This document shows, piece by piece, positions 15,194-24,127 of a stretch of DNA of 33,015 bases (the first letter of the stretch is position 1; each line of letters opens with the position of its first letter). This DNA comes from Gammaproteobacteria bacterium (GTDB lineage: Bacteria; Pseudomonadota; Gammaproteobacteria; GRL18): contig JALUZF010000225.1 of NCBI GenBank assembly GCA_027012135.1, forward strand, positions 1-33,015, read 5' to 3'. The notes below the pieces were generated by a model, which did no database searches, had not been told where the DNA came from, and was given only the letters and a program-made list of their open reading frames with translations. The translations under genes were made by a program, and so were the position numbers.

Positions 15194-18100
15194 ATGAAAA
15201 AACGTTTCTTATTGCCCTGTTTGCTAATTCTGATATGTACTCTGAGTCTGTCAACCTATGCTGTTAACACGGACAGTATAACTGCCTCACTGGTCAGTGA
15301 GAAAAAAATCATGGACAAGATTGCTGAGATAAAAGATACCAAAGTTCTGGATGATGAAGCTAAAAACAATTTACTGAGTATTTACAGTAAAACCCTTGAT
15401 AATCTTGATGCCTTAAAATCCTATCAGGCTCAGACTGCCTCCTACCAGAAGTTAATAAAAACAGCACCGGATGAAATCAAAAAACTTAAAAAAGCCATTG
15501 CCCAGGCTGAACAGAAAAAAAATAAACCGGTGTTTAAACCGGGGGAACTCAAGCGACGTGGTCTTTTAGAATTAGAGCAGATGCTGAACTCGGAGTCGGC
15601 CAATCTGACGGCAGTGGAGACGCAGTTTTCCGATTTGAAACAGACCCAGGAACGTGAGTCAGGCAGTGCGGAAATGGTACGCAAACAGCTTATTGACGCC
15701 AATCATAAACTGGAATTGTTGCTGGATGAAAAAAATCAGCCGCAAACGGGTATCTCAGATGAACAGAAGAGGGCCAACCAGTGGTATCTTGATACCAGTA
15801 TTGCGGCTTTGCGCAGTGAATTAAAAATGCTGGATCAGCAACTGCTGAGTCTGCCGGTGCGCCTGCAATTACTGGAGCAGAAGAAAAATAATACTGCTTT
15901 AAAATTAAAACGCCTTGAGCAGAAGGTGGCTGAATTACAGAAAATAGTTGAAGAAAAGCGCAGCAGTGATATTCAGAAAACTCAGGACATTACCCGTAGT
16001 GAACAGCAAAAAGCAGAAGGTAAGCATCCTCTTATTCTCAAACTGGCCAAATCGAATAGTCAGCTCAGTGAACAGATTAATGAAAAGAATCAGAAATTAA
16101 AAGAATATGAACAGGATGAAAAAAAAGTTGATGCGGAAACCCGACGCATTATTGATGCCTTTTCCAGTACCCGAAAGAAACTGAATATTGCCGGCCTGAA
16201 CCAGGTTATGGGTGAAATGCTGCTGGAGCAGAGGAAGTCACTACCAGAAAAAAACCTGTATCTTAAACGTATAGATAAACGGGAAAAATATATTGCCCGT
16301 TCTAATCTTCAGAAAATTCAATACCAGGAAGAGTTGAGAGAACTGTCTGATACCCAGGTCTATATTCAGAAAATGGTGGCCAGTCTTCCAGAGGATATTA
16401 AACACAGGGTCGCTGAAGAACTTAAGCCCTTGCTGCAAACCCGAAAAAACTTATTAAAGAAAATTATTGAGCTTGATCGAAATCTGTTAAAGGCTGTTGC
16501 AGCACTGGATTTTATTGAGAAAAAATTACTTAAGGTCTCGGAACAGTATCGGCAACTTCTGGATGAGCATTTGTTCTGGTTACGCAGTGCGCCGGTTTTA
16601 AATGTGGATAATATAAAAAACATTCCGTCCCAGGTGCTGTTTTATATTTCACCAGCCAACTGGAATGTGTTTCTTAAAGATGTCCTGCATACACTGAAAA
16701 ATACGCCGGTGACTTTTTCAGTCGTGATGCTGTTTATTATTGTTCTGATTTCACAAAAAAGAAAATTTAAAGAAAAGCTTATTGAAGAAGGTGAAAAAAC
16801 CCGTCATACCTATTCAGACAGTCTTGGTCACACCTTCAGAGCGCTGCTTTATACCCTGCTGCTATCACTGCCCCTGTCAGTATTTGTTTTTTTAGCAGGT
16901 TCACAGCTGGAAAAAATGGTTTATGTCACTGATTTCACCCATGCTATTGCAACGGGATTGATTATGATAGCCCCGCCGCTGTTTTTTATGCAGTTTTTCC
17001 GTTATTTATGTACCCATAATGGTGTAGCGGAAGTGCATTTCAAGTGGCCAGGGGAACTGACTCATGGTTTAAATAAAGAATTACTGAGAATGATATTTTT
17101 TATTATTCCTGCCATTTTTGTTACCACGACTCTGGCCTATAAAGGGGCATCTGAAATTAACGGTGGTCTGGGTCGCCTGTCCCTGATTGTCGTACTGGTG
17201 ACTTATGCTATTTTTTATTATCGACTGTTTAAACCTGAAACTGGTCTTTTTAATATTATTGCCCGGAATAATCCTCGTGGGTTATACGCCCGTTATCAAA
17301 AGTTCTGGTTTTATTTAAGCCAGCTTGGAATGGTTGCACTGATAGTATTAACCCTGGTGGGCTATGTTTATACGGCAGGGCAGTTAACGATTAATATGAT
17401 GCAGACCATTCATCTGATCTTTATTGTGATACTGGCTCAGCAGCTGGCTCTGCGCTGGCTGGTTCTGTCCCAGAGAAAATACGCATTGCAACGGGCTAGA
17501 GAGAAACGCAGGGAAGCCTTAAAAAATAAAGATGCTGCTATTAAAGAAAATGATGACGGTATCCCGGTATCTGAATTTGAAGAACCCGAAATTAATATTG
17601 CGTCATTAAGTGAAGAGTCCAAAAAACTGTTAAATTTTATACTGTTTATTGCCTTTTCTTTTGGGCTATACCTGATCTGGTCTGATGTGTTTCCGGCATT
17701 AAATATTTTCCAGAAAGTTGAACTCTGGCAGCATAAAGGCGTGGTGGATGGTGTTGAGAAAATGGTACCGGTCACTTTAAGTAATGTTATCTGGGCACTG
17801 GTTATTATCATCATCACATTAATTGCCGGGAAACGCTTGCCTGCTATCTTAGAAATTCTCATGATTCAGGCTAAAGTACATTCCGGCAACCGTTATACCA
17901 TCACTACCCTGATTAACTACACCATTATCGGCATAGGCTTTTTTATCGTGGTTAATATGCTTGGAGTGGACTGGGTGCAGCTTCAATGGATGTTTGCGGC
18001 CTTAAGTGTGGGTATAGGCTTTGGTCTGCAGGAAATTGTGGCCAACTTTATCAGCGGTATTATTCTTTTATTTGAACGGCCTATACGGGTAGGGGATTAT

Positions 18101-18580
18101 GTTTCAATCGGGGAAAATGAGGGCACAGTCAGCCGGATACGTATCCGTGCTACAACTATTATGACCCGTGACCGTAAAGAGTTACTGGTTCCCAACAAGG
18201 AATTTATTACCGGTCAGCTACTCAACTGGTCATTATCCGATCCCGTTGCCCGTCTTAAAATTCCTGTGGGTGTAGCTTATGGCAGTGATATACCGCTGGC
18301 CCGGCAATTAATGCTGGAAGCGGCCAGGGAAAATGAGCTGGTTATGACCGAACCTGAGCCCCGGGTGCTGTTTCTGAATTTTGGTGATAATACCCTGGAT
18401 TTGCAGTTGCGCTGCTTTATCGGCAATGTGGATTATCGTCGGGCTGTTACCAGTGAAATCAATGAAGCGATTAATAATAAATTTATTGAGGCCGGAATTT
18501 CCATTGCATTTCCTCAGCGCGATGTGCATCTGGATATTTCACAGCCAATCGATATTCGCTTGCAGGATGATAAAATATAA
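15194..18580 (+). CDS. MscK/MscM-like large mechanosensitive channel
   Basis: A 1128-residue inner-membrane channel that should open under membrane tension and release ions and osmolytes. A signal peptide runs to about residue 23 (cleavage after STYA). A long lysine/glutamate/glutamine-rich coiled-coil periplasmic region (about 24-490, MscS_porin type) comes next. A block of membrane helices follows (from about 505). The MscS pore domain covers about 919-1125, with the pore helix AALSVGIGFGLQEIVANF and FERPIRVGDYVSIGE. The length equals that of E. coli MscK (about 1120) and MscM (about 1107); I cannot separate the two, and a second potassium-related gene (CPA2 type) lies downstream. The stop shares a base with the next gene (TAATG). 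Confidence 0.92.
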   Translation: MKKRFLLPCLLILICTLSLSTYAVNTDSITASLVSEKKIMDKIAEIKDTKVLDDEAKNNLLSIYSKTLDNLDALKSYQAQTASYQKLIKTAPDEIKKLKKAIAQAEQKKNKPVFKPGELKRRGLLELEQMLNSESANLTAVETQFSDLKQTQERESGSAEMVRKQLIDANHKLELLLDEKNQPQTGISDEQKRANQWYLDTSIAALRSELKMLDQQLLSLPVRLQLLEQKKNNTALKLKRLEQKVAELQKIVEEKRSSDIQKTQDITRSEQQKAEGKHPLILKLAKSNSQLSEQINEKNQKLKEYEQDEKKVDAETRRIIDAFSSTRKKLNIAGLNQVMGEMLLEQRKSLPEKNLYLKRIDKREKYIARSNLQKIQYQEELRELSDTQVYIQKMVASLPEDIKHRVAEELKPLLQTRKNLLKKIIELDRNLLKAVAALDFIEKKLLKVSEQYRQLLDEHLFWLRSAPVLNVDNIKNIPSQVLFYISPANWNVFLKDVLHTLKNTPVTFSVVMLFIIVLISQKRKFKEKLIEEGEKTRHTYSDSLGHTFRALLYTLLLSLPLSVFVFLAGSQLEKMVYVTDFTHAIATGLIMIAPPLFFMQFFRYLCTHNGVAEVHFKWPGELTHGLNKELLRMIFFIIPAIFVTTTLAYKGASEINGGLGRLSLIVVLVTYAIFYYRLFKPETGLFNIIARNNPRGLYARYQKFWFYLSQLGMVALIVLTLVGYVYTAGQLTINMMQTIHLIFIVILAQQLALRWLVLSQRKYALQRAREKRREALKNKDAAIKENDDGIPVSEFEEPEINIASLSEESKKLLNFILFIAFSFGLYLIWSDVFPALNIFQKVELWQHKGVVDGVEKMVPVTLSNVIWALVIIIITLIAGKRLPAILEILMIQAKVHSGNRYTITTLINYTIIGIGFFIVVNMLGVDWVQLQWMFAALSVGIGFGLQEIVANFISGIILLFERPIRVGDYVSIGENEGTVSRIRIRATTIMTRDRKELLVPNKEFITGQLLNWSLSDPVARLKIPVGVAYGSDIPLARQLMLEAARENELVMTEPEPRVLFLNFGDNTLDLQLRCFIGNVDYRRAVTSEINEAINNKFIEAGISIAFPQRDVHLDISQPIDIRLQDDKI

Positions 18581-19596
18581 TGCGTTTTATTTTAACTTTT
18601 CTGTTTCTGTTTGCAGGCAACTCAGTGCTTTATGCGGATACCCTGACTATGAAGGATGGTTCTGTTCTAAAAGGTCAGGTGGAATCGCAGGAAGGAAAAT
18701 CCCTGTTTTTTAAGACCTCTTATGCGGGTACCATTAAAATAAAATGGGATCAGGTCAGTAAGCTGGAAACAGAACAGCCTGTTAAAATTATGCTGGTAAC
18801 TGATGAGGTAATTGAATCCCGTTATATTAATAATATTGCAAACGGTATCAGCCAGATTAAAAAAGCAGACGAGGAATGGAAAACCGCCTTTAAAACAGAT
18901 AATGTTGCCTATATCAACCCTGATCCCTGGCGTCTGGGGCAGGGCTTTAAAATCAGCGGACGGGCTAATTTTTCCCTTAAATCCCAGCATGGTAATACTA
19001 TTAAGGATGAGCTGGATATGGACGGAATTATTGAATTTCGTAGTCAGACAGAGCGTTTTACCTTCAGCGGTAACCTGGAGCATGATACCAATAAAGACCG
19101 TACAACAGCGGATAACTGGATATTTAGCAGTAAATACGATTATTTTACAACAAAACAAAGATACTATGGTTTACAGCTTGTTTTTGAACGGGACAAATTT
19201 ACCGATCTGGATTTGCGGGTGACTTTTGGTCCCCATGTGGGACACCAGTTTTATGAAAGCAGGGCCATGAATCTGGGGGTGGATATTGGTATGGTCAAGG
19301 TGGATGAAAATAACATTGAGACTAAAGATAAAGACTATCTGGCCATGGACTGGAATGTGAATTACGATCAGTTTATCTGGGACGATATTGTCCAGCTCTA
19401 TCATAAAGATAATGGCTTATGGGACTGGGAAAAATCCAGTAAAGTCGTTATTAACAGCTGGACCGGTTTTCGTATTCCTCTCAATTCCGGCATCGTAGCC
19501 AGTGCTGAGGTTGAGTGGGAATATGACAGTAAACCTAAAGACGATGTCTCCACAACGGATACCACCTACCGGGTCAAACTGGGCTACCAATGGTAA
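18580..19596 (+). CDS. DUF481 (YdiY-type) outer-membrane beta-barrel protein
   Basis: A 338-residue exported protein with a signal peptide (about 1-19, ending SVLYA). A short N-terminal domain (LTMKDGSVLKGQV, about 20-70) resembles small beta domains often found ahead of DUF481. The C-terminal ~220 residues form a DUF481 region with alternating polar/aromatic strands, ending in YRVKLGYQW; the final aromatic residue is typical for outer-membrane insertion. The function of the family is poorly defined; it is often called salt-induced or YdiY. The one-base overlap with the channel gene means the two are probably translated together, suggesting a shared envelope or osmotic role (inference). Confidence 0.85.
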   Translation: MRFILTFLFLFAGNSVLYADTLTMKDGSVLKGQVESQEGKSLFFKTSYAGTIKIKWDQVSKLETEQPVKIMLVTDEVIESRYINNIANGISQIKKADEEWKTAFKTDNVAYINPDPWRLGQGFKISGRANFSLKSQHGNTIKDELDMDGIIEFRSQTERFTFSGNLEHDTNKDRTTADNWIFSSKYDYFTTKQRYYGLQLVFERDKFTDLDLRVTFGPHVGHQFYESRAMNLGVDIGMVKVDENNIETKDKDYLAMDWNVNYDQFIWDDIVQLYHKDNGLWDWEKSSKVVINSWTGFRIPLNSGIVASAEVEWEYDSKPKDDVSTTDTTYRVKLGYQW

Positions 19597-19647
19597 CTCA
19601 ATTCTTGTCATTGAAAAATAAGCATTTTTTGTTTATATTTAAGGCAG

Positions 19648-20304
19648 TTGCAAGTTGTTGTCATTGGACGGAGTCAGGTCATTAATTCCAGAATTCTATT
19701 ATGCCACGAATGTGATTTGCTGATTGAAAATCAGGACGTCTGTGAGGCCTGTAAAGTACAATGTCCCCGTTGTGGGCATATCCTTTATAAACAGAAACAT
19801 AATACCATCAGCCATAGCCTGGCTTATGCTTTAACCGCATTAATCTGTTTTTATCCTGCAGTAACCCAGCCAATTATGACCCTTGAAATGTCTGGCCTGT
19901 CTCAACAGCAGAGTCTTATCAGCGGTTCGCTGATTTTATTGCAGGAAAAATATTATGTGGTGGCTATACTGACTTTTCTCAGCAGTTGCCTGGTACCTCT
20001 GTTTCGTTTATTGCTGCTTACTTATGTTACCCTGAGTATTACTCTGAACTATTATCATAAAAGTCTTATCTGGTCTTTCCGTCTGTTTCATGAAATGGAA
20101 GAATGGGGCATGCTGGAAGTATACATGCTGGGGATTATTGTGGCTGTAGTTAAACTGCTGTCCATGGCAGAAATTCAGCCGGGCTTTGGTTTATGGGCTT
20201 ATGCAGCACTGTTACTGAGTTCCATTCTGGCAACGACAGTGTTGAATCCACATGAAGTATGGGATGCCTTGCTGGATCGAAAAACGCGTGAGGAACCCTG
20301 TTGA
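19648..20304 (+). CDS. pqiA: PqiA/LetA family half-protein 1
   Basis: A polytopic inner-membrane protein with an N-terminal zinc-ribbon-like segment, partner of MCE proteins in lipid transport across the envelope. Counting from the TTG at 19648 (218 residues), it has C19xxC22 and C39xxC42 (QCPRCGHIL), plus an extra C32xxC35, then four membrane segments. E. coli PqiA and LetA (YebS) have two such units in one ~420-residue protein; here each unit is its own gene. The start is doubtful. TTG 19648 has AAGG only 3 bases before it. An ATT at 19681, in frame and 7 bases after GGAG at 19670-19673, would give 207 residues starting MNSRILLCHEC. The stop overlaps the next ATG (TGATG). Confidence 0.88.
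   Translation: MQVVVIGRSQVINSRILLCHECDLLIENQDVCEACKVQCPRCGHILYKQKHNTISHSLAYALTALICFYPAVTQPIMTLEMSGLSQQQSLISGSLILLQEKYYVVAILTFLSSCLVPLFRLLLLTYVTLSITLNYYHKSLIWSFRLFHEMEEWGMLEVYMLGIIVAVVKLLSMAEIQPGFGLWAYAALLLSSILATTVLNPHEVWDALLDRKTREEPC
19670..19683 (+). promoter_or_regulatory. GGAG ribosome site ideally placed for a rare ATT start
   Basis: GGAG at 19670-19673 is followed, after 7 bases, by ATT (19681-19683), which is in frame with the PqiA-like gene. No ATG or GTG occurs in frame between the upstream stop (19612) and the first zinc-ribbon cysteine, so either TTG 19648 or this ATT must be used. Confidence 0.4.
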
Positions 20305-20993
20305 TGGCCAGCAAAACCATCACACCGACTCTGCCTGATAAAATAATAACCGGTAAGGAAGCCGGGCTGGTATTATGTACTGAATGTCATAAGGTACATC
20401 GCTATATTCCTGATGCTGAACAGGAGTGTAAATGCTGTGGTGCGGATCTGCATCAGAGAAAACCCGATAGTATTAACCGTACCTGGGCTTTTTTAATCGC
20501 CTCCATGATTTTATACATTCCCGCCAATACCATGATGATTATGAATGTTGCCTACTTTGGTGCGGATGAACCCTCCACTATTATGGGTGGTGTGATTTTA
20601 TTATTGCAGATGGGCTCACATGCTGTTGCTTTTGTGGTGTTTGTGGCCAGTGTACTGGTACCCCTGTTTAAAATGATTGGGATTATGCTTATTCTGTTTT
20701 CACTTAAATATAAAGTGAATATGACGGATAGACAGCGCATTAAGATGTTTCGGTTTATTGAATTTATTGGCCGCTGGTCAATGCTGGATATTTTCGTTAT
20801 TTCTATTCTGGCCGCTCTGGTTCATATTACCGGGGTTGCAGAAATCACGGCCGGGCCAGCGGCAACCGCGTTTGGTACAGTGGTGGTTCTGACCATGCTG
20901 GCAGCCAGCAGCTTTGACACCCGTTTGCTGTGGGATTATAAAAGAAAGAATTATAAAAATATCGAATTAAAGCAGGAACCGGCTGCCGATTAA
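20304..20993 (+). CDS. pqiA: PqiA/LetA family half-protein 2
   Basis: Second PqiA-type unit, 229 residues from the ATG at 20304, which overlaps the upstream stop by one base (an in-frame TTG lies immediately before it). The zinc-ribbon pair is C25xxC28 and C42xxC45 (CKCCG). Next comes the family motif NRTWAFLIASMILYIPANTM, then four membrane segments with FVASVLVPLFKMIG and FIEFIGRWSMLDIFVIS. Together with the preceding gene it would rebuild a complete two-unit LetA/PqiA. The MCE-protein gene follows after 39 bases, as in pqiABC and letAB operons. Confidence 0.9.
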   Translation: MASKTITPTLPDKIITGKEAGLVLCTECHKVHRYIPDAEQECKCCGADLHQRKPDSINRTWAFLIASMILYIPANTMMIMNVAYFGADEPSTIMGGVILLLQMGSHAVAFVVFVASVLVPLFKMIGIMLILFSLKYKVNMTDRQRIKMFRFIEFIGRWSMLDIFVISILAALVHITGVAEITAGPAATAFGTVVVLTMLAASSFDTRLLWDYKRKNYKNIELKQEPAAD

Positions 20994-21032
20994 AATCCAT
21001 GAATACTTTTAAAATAAAAAAACAGACTAATT

Positions 21033-24000
21033 ATGAGTAATAATGAACATCCGGATATAAATTCAGTGCCACTGGCCCGTCCCAAAGTTAATTCCCGGCG
21101 CAGTTTTTCACCCATCTGGATCCTGCCTGTTGTGGCGCTGCTGATTGGGCTGGGGCTGATTGTTGAAAGTTATCTTAGTGCCGGCATTATGATTACTTTA
21201 AAAGTGCGTACTGCCGAAGGCATTGAGGTGGGTAAAACCAGGGTCTTTTACAAGGGTATTACGACCGGGGTTGTGAAAAGCTATGAGGTGGCGGATGATC
21301 TGCAACATGTAATATTGCATATTGAAATGGATAAACGTACCGAACCCTATCTGAATGAAAAAGCCAAATTCTGGGTGGTAGAACCGCGTATTACCCTGTC
21401 CGGTGTATCCGGCCTGGATACTATTTTAAAAGGTCGTTATATCGCCATTGACTCTGAAAAAAGTGAAACCAGCAAAAGAGATTTTGTGGCTCTGGACAGA
21501 GCACCTCCGCCTTCGGGAAAAACACCGGGACTGCATATAAAACTGCGTCTGAACCGGCTGGCATCCGTGGACAGAGGAACCGTTGTCTTTTACAAGCAGG
21601 TACCAGTGGGAGAAGTTATTAACTATACCCTGGAAGAAAATGACTCCGAAATACACGCCTGGGTCGTGATCCGTCCCGAATATGCTCACCTGGTTAAGGA
21701 AAATTCCCGGTTTTATAATGTCAGCGGTATCAGTATCAAGGCCGGTTTAAATGGGGTAGAGATTAAAACAGAATCCCTGGTTTCCCTGCTGGTAGGAGGC
21801 ATTGCCTTTACCACACCGCTGGAGGAAAAACCGGCTCAGCCGGCTAAGCACGGCTCCCTGTTTTTATTATATGATGATTTTGAAAGTGCCCGTGTGGGAA
21901 TCCCGGTAATATTGCGATTTAAAAATATTGATTCCCTGGCAGCCAATCAGACCAAAATTAAATATCAGGGACAGGTCATCGGTCGTCTGGGTAAATTTGC
22001 CTATGACAGGAAGACTGATGAAAGCATCTGCGTTGCTAAACTGTCTCCGCTTGTGGCTGATGTGCTGACGGAAAATACCCAGTTCTGGATTGTTAAACCC
22101 AGCGTCAGCATTTTGAAAATCAGCGGGCTGGATGCTTTGCTGGAAGGTAATTACCTTGAACTGCGGCCCTCAGGTACCGGCAAGAAAAGTCGGGAGTTCA
22201 GGGTTTATGAATCAGTTCCGCCGTTGCCGGCCAGTGTGCCTGGTTTACACTTTACTATAGAATCAGAGGATCTGGGTTCTATCAGTAAGGATACCCCCCT
22301 GTATTACAAGAATATCAAGGTAGGTAATATTGAGTCTTTTAAATTGGCAGAGAATAATGAGAAAGTACAGTTGCAGGCCTATATTAAGCCGGAGTTTGCC
22401 CATCTGGTTACTGAATCAACCCGTTTCTATAATGTCAGCGGAGTTAATATCAAAGGTGGTCTGACGGGCATTAAAGTGACAACGGAGTCCATTGCCTCGC
22501 TACTTTCCGGCGGTATTGCTTTTTATTCGCCCAGCTACAAAAAAAGTGATATTAAAGCCAAAAACGGGGATGTATTCCCGCTCTATGACAGTTTTGATGA
22601 TGCTAAAGCCGGTATTGAGGTATCACTGATTTTTGATGATACCACCGGACTGACTGCTGATGTTACCAAGGTTATTTATAAAGGCATTGTGCTGGGTGTG
22701 ATTAAAAAAATCACCCCTAATACCGGTCAGGAAACTGCTACTGCAACGGTAATTATGGATCCCATTGCTGATTTTGGTCTGGTGGAAGATACCCAGTTCT
22801 GGATGGTCCGTCCTAAATTTGATATTACCGGTGTGGAAAATCTGGAAACCCTGCTGGCCGGTGATTATATTACAATGAGACTGGGCAAAAGTAAGAAGAA
22901 AAAGTACCGTTTTAAGGTCAGTATGACTAAACCGCCGCTGGATGCCAGTTATCCCGGACTGCATTTAAAGCTGAACAGTTCAGAGCTGGGATCGATTAGT
23001 ATTGGCGCCCCGGTTATGTACCACAGGATTAAGATTGGTAATGTACAGGATTATGAACTGGCGGCAGATGGAAAAAGTATTAATATTTTGATCTATATTT
23101 ATCCCAGGTATATGAATCTGGTTAGTCCCAATTCACGTTTTTATAATGCCAGTGGCTTTAAGGTAGAGATGGGCTTGTCAGGTTTGAGTGTTCGTACCGA
23201 ATCAGTTAAAAGCATTCTCAAGGGCGGCATTGGTTTATACAATGATGCCCGCTATGAGCCAGGGACCGGCAAACATAAAGTCCCCAATGGCACTAAATAC
23301 AGGTTATTTGATGATTATGAGGCTGCTCAAATCAATGCATTTTATGTCACTGTGCTGTTTGATAAAGTAGACGGCTTATCTTATGGCAGCAAGGTTATCT
23401 ATAATGATATTGAGGTAGGTAAGGTCAGGTCTGTCAAGCTCAGCCGCAAAGATGCAGAGAAAGTTGAAGTAAGCCTGGAGCTCAATGAACAGATTAAACC
23501 GCTACTGGGTAAGCGCTCCAGGTTCTGGGTAGTCAGGGCTGAATTTGGCCTGGCTAAAATTAAAAATGTGGGGAATTTAATCACGGGTAATTTTCTGCGG
23601 CTTGAACCGGTCAGGGGGCCTTTTAGTGATTACTTTATCGGTTATAAAGAAAAACCACTTAAAAAACAGTCTGCAGCCGGTTTTAATATTCACTTAACAG
23701 CCAGTCGCCTGGGTTCAATAAAAGTGGGTGACGGTGTTTATTATCGCCAGATTAAAGTGGGTGAAGTGGTGGGTTATGAGCTGGCCGATACCTCGGACCA
23801 GATTTTAATACACCTTACTATTCGTGAACGTTTCCGACCATTGCTGCGGGAAAACAGTCGTTTCTGGAATGCCAGCGGTATCTCTATGGATATCAATTTA
23901 TTCGGCCGTTCTAAAATCAGAACAGAATCGGTAGAATCTGTTCTTTCCGGCGGTATTGCTTTTGCCACTCCGGACAATGACGCCATGGGCAAGGAACTGT

Positions 24001-24098
24001 CAGAAGGCAGTTACTATATATTACATGATGAGCCTCAGCCGCAATGGCTGAAGTGGAATCCAATTATTCCTTTAAGCAGGGAAATACAGCAGAATTGA
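21033..24098 (+). CDS. PqiB/LetB-type MCE protein with eight MCE domains
   Basis: A 1021-residue periplasmic lipid-transport protein anchored by one N-terminal helix (about 27-46, after FSPIW). Eight MCE domains can be marked at about 53-140, 167-262, 291-380, 404-500, 528-618, 641-737, 771-860 and 883-980. They alternate strictly. Odd domains end in an FW(I/V/M)V-P-containing block and then a GLDxLLxGxY-like segment. Even domains contain RF(Y/W)N(V/A)SG and end in a TES-V-S-L-GGI(A/G) block. This implies four duplications of a two-domain unit. E. coli PqiB has three MCE domains and LetB/YebT seven, each stacking as hexameric rings to form a tunnel. Eight rings would give an extra-long tunnel. 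It follows two PqiA-like genes, its expected inner-membrane partners. No PqiC-like lipoprotein gene follows. Confidence 0.93.
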   Translation: MSNNEHPDINSVPLARPKVNSRRSFSPIWILPVVALLIGLGLIVESYLSAGIMITLKVRTAEGIEVGKTRVFYKGITTGVVKSYEVADDLQHVILHIEMDKRTEPYLNEKAKFWVVEPRITLSGVSGLDTILKGRYIAIDSEKSETSKRDFVALDRAPPPSGKTPGLHIKLRLNRLASVDRGTVVFYKQVPVGEVINYTLEENDSEIHAWVVIRPEYAHLVKENSRFYNVSGISIKAGLNGVEIKTESLVSLLVGGIAFTTPLEEKPAQPAKHGSLFLLYDDFESARVGIPVILRFKNIDSLAANQTKIKYQGQVIGRLGKFAYDRKTDESICVAKLSPLVADVLTENTQFWIVKPSVSILKISGLDALLEGNYLELRPSGTGKKSREFRVYESVPPLPASVPGLHFTIESEDLGSISKDTPLYYKNIKVGNIESFKLAENNEKVQLQAYIKPEFAHLVTESTRFYNVSGVNIKGGLTGIKVTTESIASLLSGGIAFYSPSYKKSDIKAKNGDVFPLYDSFDDAKAGIEVSLIFDDTTGLTADVTKVIYKGIVLGVIKKITPNTGQETATATVIMDPIADFGLVEDTQFWMVRPKFDITGVENLETLLAGDYITMRLGKSKKKKYRFKVSMTKPPLDASYPGLHLKLNSSELGSISIGAPVMYHRIKIGNVQDYELAADGKSINILIYIYPRYMNLVSPNSRFYNASGFKVEMGLSGLSVRTESVKSILKGGIGLYNDARYEPGTGKHKVPNGTKYRLFDDYEAAQINAFYVTVLFDKVDGLSYGSKVIYNDIEVGKVRSVKLSRKDAEKVEVSLELNEQIKPLLGKRSRFWVVRAEFGLAKIKNVGNLITGNFLRLEPVRGPFSDYFIGYKEKPLKKQSAAGFNIHLTASRLGSIKVGDGVYYRQIKVGEVVGYELADTSDQILIHLTIRERFRPLLRENSRFWNASGISMDINLFGRSKIRTESVESVLSGGIAFATPDNDAMGKELSEGSYYILHDEPQPQWLKWNPIIPLSREIQQN

Positions 24099-24127
24099 TT
24101 TAGTCAACTGCTCTAACAGGGATTACT

